Shown here: positions 6,044 to 8,528 of the stretch, one piece after another
Layout of the letters: every line of letters starts with the position of its first letter
Numbering within the stretch: position 1 is the stretch's first letter
From: Candidatus Babeliales bacterium
GTDB lineage: Bacteria > Babelota > Babeliae > Babelales > JACPOV01
Length of the DNA stretch: 8,528 nt
Direction of reading: 5' to 3'
Assembly: GCA_020050475.1 (NCBI GenBank)
Contig: JAGVKP010000101.1
Span: 1 to 8,528, forward strand
The notes under the pieces: model-generated
Databases searched by the model: none
The model's input: only the letters and a program-made list of their open reading frames with translations
Told to the model about the DNA's origin: nothing
Position numbers and translations under genes: made by a program

Positions 6044-7264
6044 CTAAAAATTCAGAAGTTCGGCTTGTCCCAAAATCGGCTGAATAACCGAAATAACAAT
6101 AAATCCAACCACCACCGCCATCACTAAAAGCATAATCGGTTCTAAAAGCGATGAAAGTTGATCGGCATACTCTTTCAAATCTGCTTCATAATTTTGTGCA
6201 ACGGTAAGAAGCATAAAATCAAGCTGGCCGCTTTGTTCTCCCGTATTTAAAAGATAAATCGCCATCGGCGGAAAAATCTGTGTCTGTTTTAAATACTCAG
6301 AAATTTTACCCTGTTTGACAATCTTATCACGTGCCAAGCTGAGCGAATCAGCAAGCACCCGATTGTCAATCACTTTCACCACAATATCAAGCGCTTCAGA
6401 CAAATTGACACCGCTCTCTAAAAGCATACCAAGCGTACGCGAAAACTGCACCACTGCTCCCATACGGGTAAAAAATTTAATGATCGGCAGTTTTAATTTG
6501 ATTGCATCTATCGCATGCGCACCAGCTTTGGTAGCTTTCCATGAGCGATACGCAATAATCAGAATAATAAGGAGCGGAATAATAATAAAATAGTACGAAA
6601 GTAAAAAATCAGAAATGCCCATTAAAAGACGTGTCGAGAATGGCAGCTCTTTTCCTTCTTGCGTAAATGTCTGCACAATATTAGGAAGTACAAACGTAAG
6701 TAATGCAATGACCACCAGAACCACAACTACTAACTGGATAATCGGATAGGTGAGCGCTCCTTTGACACGCTTGGTAATCTCCTGTCGACGCTCCATATAT
6801 TCCGTCAATCGATCAAGAATAATTTCAAGCTTGCCACTTGCTTCACCGGCACGTACTAGTTGGACATAAATCGAATCAAAAACCGCCGGAAATCGCGCGA
6901 GCCCTTCGGCAAGCGATTTGCCTTCTTTGACATCATCTTTAATGGTAATGAGCATCGTACGCAAAGAACCCTGAAACTGTTCAATCAACAGCTCAAGCGA
7001 TTGCAAAAGCGGCACGCCAGATTTCAAAAGCACCGCCAACTGTTTGGTAAAGAGCACTTTTTCTTTGAGAGAAATACGGGAAAAAATACCTGCAACGCGC
7101 TGCATCCACGTAAGCCGCGCCCCTGCTTGTATCGCCGCAATATCTATCGGATAATACCCCTGCGCCATAAGAGCTGCACGAGCTGCTTCAGTCGTTGGTG
7201 CATCAATAGTACCGCGTATTTTTTTTCCGTTTTTTGCTAATGCTTGGTATTCAAAAAGTGCCAT
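6044..7264 (-). CDS. gspF: Type II secretion inner-membrane platform protein GspF
   Basis: GspF is the polytopic platform protein that contacts the GspE ATPase and the growing pseudopilus. It is 406 aa, the usual length. The N-terminal region starts MALFEYQALAKNGKKIRGTID, the classic GspF/PilC opening. Two homologous T2SSF domains follow, about 72-195 and 275-397. Each contains LL(K/E)SGV.L..(S/A)L(E/D) (79-92; 281-294) and (A/T)GE.SG.L (138-145; 340-347). Membrane helices are at about 171-194, 219-239 and 374-397. The ATG has an AGGAG site 10 nt upstream (7279-7275). It is the first gene of the minus-strand operon, with gspG 15 bp downstream. PilC of type IV pili is closely related, but the GspG-K neighbours favour GspF. 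No gspE lies beside it, although gspE often precedes gspF in other bacteria. Confidence 0.93.
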   Translation of the reverse strand: MALFEYQALAKNGKKIRGTIDAPTTEAARAALMAQGYYPIDIAAIQAGARLTWMQRVAGIFSRISLKEKVLFTKQLAVLLKSGVPLLQSLELLIEQFQGSLRTMLITIKDDVKEGKSLAEGLARFPAVFDSIYVQLVRAGEASGKLEIILDRLTEYMERRQEITKRVKGALTYPIIQLVVVVLVVIALLTFVLPNIVQTFTQEGKELPFSTRLLMGISDFLLSYYFIIIPLLIILIIAYRSWKATKAGAHAIDAIKLKLPIIKFFTRMGAVVQFSRTLGMLLESGVNLSEALDIVVKVIDNRVLADSLSLARDKIVKQGKISEYLKQTQIFPPMAIYLLNTGEQSGQLDFMLLTVAQNYEADLKEYADQLSSLLEPIMLLVMAVVVGFIVISVIQPILGQAELLNF

Positions 7265-7307
7265 AGATCAAGAACTCCTGGCAAGCTGAGCAGTACGTGG
7301 TAAACTT

Positions 7308-7337
7308 ATTGCATGTACCGGCATATCCATGTTACAA
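7308..7337 (-). promoter_or_regulatory. Possible promoter of the gspF-MCE operon
   Basis: On the minus strand TTGTAA (7337-7332) and TGCAAT (7313-7308) are 18 bp apart, 44 bp before the gspF ATG. Matches to the sigma70 consensus are partial (4 of 6 each). The site lies almost exactly on top of the plus-strand promoter, so use of one would hinder the other. It is the best candidate in the 121-bp gap, but weak. Confidence 0.3.
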
Positions 7338-7338
7338 T
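7309..7338 (+). promoter_or_regulatory. Likely extended -10 promoter for the 7386-8396 gene
   Basis: TACAAT (7333-7338) matches the -10 box at 5 of 6 bases and is preceded by TGT, the TGn of an extended -10 element. A poor -35 (TTGCAT, 7309-7314) is 18 bp upstream, which is usual for extended -10 promoters. Transcription would start near 7345, leaving a leader of about 40 nt with an AGGAG ribosome binding site at 7373-7377. Confidence 0.5.
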
Positions 7339-7385
7339 TCTTTTCTATATGAAATGTTAACTTCTTAAATGCAGGAGAAAGCGCA

Positions 7386-8396
7386 ATGCAATCACCAACG
7401 AGTCGCTTTTTAATGCGATTGATCGCACTTATTTTCATTCATACTGCAATGGCTGATGATAATCAATATTTTATTTCTCTTGAAAATAATCCGTTTACTA
7501 CTGATAACGATAAACTTTTAGAGTCGTTTTATCAACCAATACCATTTAATAAAGAAGGCTTTGCCCTGTTTTTAAAAGAAACATTCAATCGCGATCTGTA
7601 TGCCAAAGAGTTCATGCCTTATAGTATGCATACGCATGTCGAACAGTTTTTGCGCTGGGCACACCAGTCAGGCCAACCAAGTACCAATGCCGCCGCATCC
7701 TTGCGCCTTTTTACCAATCGCATGAAAGCTGCTCCGTATATGACCGTCACTCCTTTAATCAGCATAACGCAGCATTTGCCTGCCTCTTTAAATGGTTATT
7801 TTGGCGATGCACCAGGATCGGTATTTTCGTCGCTCAAACGTCTTTTAAAGCGGCTTATGTTCCGCGCCTTCAATACCCATTTTGAATTTTTCCGATCAGA
7901 GCCGGGTCAATTTTTTGATACGTTATCAACTGATATTCTCCATGAAATACAAGCAAGTGATCTCATGCAGCATGAGATTGATAAAGAACAACTGCGCTTT
8001 ATCGTCATACGCTTTTTGGAAATCGGTATCTCAAAGCTTATTTGGAGCCCATTAGATCAAGAGGATGTATGGCATTCATTCAAGCGTCTTTCAGGGGCAC
8101 TTGCTCAGCTTGAACAAAATGGCATCATCATACATGATGATCTCAATGATCTGCTCACCTCATTGGTCGAACGCCTTGTTTACTTTTTTGAAATCACCGG
8201 CTCGGATCTTTCGCCCGAAACACTCGCCATGATTGAGCAGGATCTCCAATCTGACTTACTGACCATCAATAATGTAGCTGAGCAGGAAGAATTTTTAACG
8301 CGCAAATCAGAGCGAATTGCCGATGCCGTCAAAGCAACCCGCGCTAAACTGATCGCACGTACCCAAGGGCTGATTACCGAAGTACTGCCTGCTTAA
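7386..8396 (+). CDS. Unrecognised secreted protein, 336 aa, helical
   Basis: I do not recognise this family. The N-terminus is a clear Sec signal peptide: a basic region with Arg7 and Arg11, a hydrophobic core (LIALIFI), and a likely cut after AMA at residue 23. The mature part has no further membrane segment. It looks almost all helical, with mixed charged and aromatic residues and a long amphipathic C-terminal helix (about residues 295-335). There are no visible catalytic motifs, metal-binding Cys/His clusters or sequence repeats. The ATG has AGGAG 8 nt upstream and its own likely promoter. The gene is divergent from the T2SS operon and shares its control region, so it could be regulated with it or be a substrate of it; that is inference from position only. 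An IS element begins 37 bp past its stop. Confidence 0.8.
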   Translation: MQSPTSRFLMRLIALIFIHTAMADDNQYFISLENNPFTTDNDKLLESFYQPIPFNKEGFALFLKETFNRDLYAKEFMPYSMHTHVEQFLRWAHQSGQPSTNAAASLRLFTNRMKAAPYMTVTPLISITQHLPASLNGYFGDAPGSVFSSLKRLLKRLMFRAFNTHFEFFRSEPGQFFDTLSTDILHEIQASDLMQHEIDKEQLRFIVIRFLEIGISKLIWSPLDQEDVWHSFKRLSGALAQLEQNGIIIHDDLNDLLTSLVERLVYFFEITGSDLSPETLAMIEQDLQSDLLTINNVAEQEEFLTRKSERIADAVKATRAKLIARTQGLITEVLPA

Positions 8397-8432
8397 AAAG
8401 GATCAATTATTTTTGAGAAATCGGCTGTTTTA

Positions 8433-8528
8433 GGCTCTGTTGACTTTTTATCGTAACCAAATTAAAGCTCCCACAAAAGATAAAAAAGCGTGGCAATTGC
8501 GAGCTGATTTTTCAAATCTGGAGAAGAT
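8433..8528. mobile_element. IS5-family insertion sequence, end portion (continues beyond window)
   Basis: GGCTCTGTTGAC at 8433-8444 has the look of an IS5-family terminal inverted repeat. It is directly preceded by TA (8431-8432), the kind of short target used by the IS427-like subgroup. The transposase stop lies 15 bp inside this end, a typical spacing. The other end is outside the window, so the matching repeat and target duplication cannot be checked here. Confidence 0.65.
8448..8528 (-). CDS. IS5-family transposase, C-terminal 26 residues (partial)
   Basis: On the minus strand the frame from the window edge to the TAA at 8450-8448 encodes a segment with SRFEKSARNCHAF followed by ALIWLR at the very end. 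This closely follows the C-terminus of IS5-family DDE transposases, commonly RYEK.ARNYLAF...ALIWLR. Only the tail is present; the DDE catalytic residues would lie to the right of the window. The Cys-His pair in place of the more common Tyr-Leu is a minor departure. The plus-strand frame through the same bases is also open but looks like nothing known. Confidence 0.72.
   Translation of the reverse strand: MFSRFEKSARNCHAFLSFVGALIWLR

Noticed and set aside
6860..7240. Plus-strand open frame of 126 codons opposite gspF
   Set aside because: It is antisense to a highly conserved part of GspF, has an atypical composition rich in Arg, His and Phe, and no recognisable domain.
2780..7264. Type IV pilus (pilC/pilA) instead of T2SS
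   Set aside because: The gene order F-G-H-I-J-K, the GspG-type PLDAWGNEF and final WD features, and a GspK lacking Glu at mature position 5 fit T2SS better.
8397..8432. Terminator after the 7386-8396 gene
   Set aside because: The 36 bp before the IS end are A/T-rich but contain no stem of useful length followed by a T run.

Overview
The window looks like a stretch of a moderately AT-rich genome from a diderm (Gram-negative-type) bacterium. The evidence is the set of type II secretion (T2SS) pseudopilin genes, an MCE/MlaD-type inner-membrane protein with a putative outer-membrane barrel, and several proteins with Sec signal peptides. The combination of a reduced T2SS/pilus-like cluster with secreted proteins I cannot place suggests an under-sampled lineage. 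Candidatus Dependentiae (TM6/Babeliae) is my best guess, but it rests on general resemblance and not on a marker gene.

Layout. Positions 3-248 (+) hold the 3' end of an unrecognised gene. A second unrecognised gene for an exported protein follows at 262-1227 (+), probably in the same transcript. Its 3' end overlaps by 47 bp the 3' end of a long operon on the opposite strand. Read from its own 5' end, that minus-strand operon is gspF (7264-6044), gspG (6028-5609), gspH (5622-5059), gspI (5081-4659), gspJ (4662-3850), gspK (3853-2795), and then a 532-codon MCE protein (2779-1181). The genes are packed with ATGA overlaps, a 14-bp and a 23-bp overlap, and gaps of only 15 bp, so one transcript is likely. 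A divergent promoter region (7265-7385) separates it from another unrecognised secreted protein gene (7386-8396, +). The right edge (8433-8528) is the end of an IS5-family insertion sequence: an inverted-repeat-like terminus next to a TA dinucleotide, and the last 26 codons of the transposase on the minus strand.

How the genes fit together. GspF is the inner-membrane platform; GspG is the major pseudopilin; GspH, I, J and K are the minor pseudopilins that form or cap the pilus tip. The ATPase (GspE), secretin (GspD), GspC/L/M and prepilin peptidase are not in this window and must lie elsewhere if the machine works. The most unusual point is that the last gene of the operon is an MCE protein whose N-terminus is an inner-membrane anchor and whose C-terminal third reads like outer-membrane beta strands. 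It is therefore a possible one-polypeptide bridge across the envelope, made together with the secretion pseudopilus.
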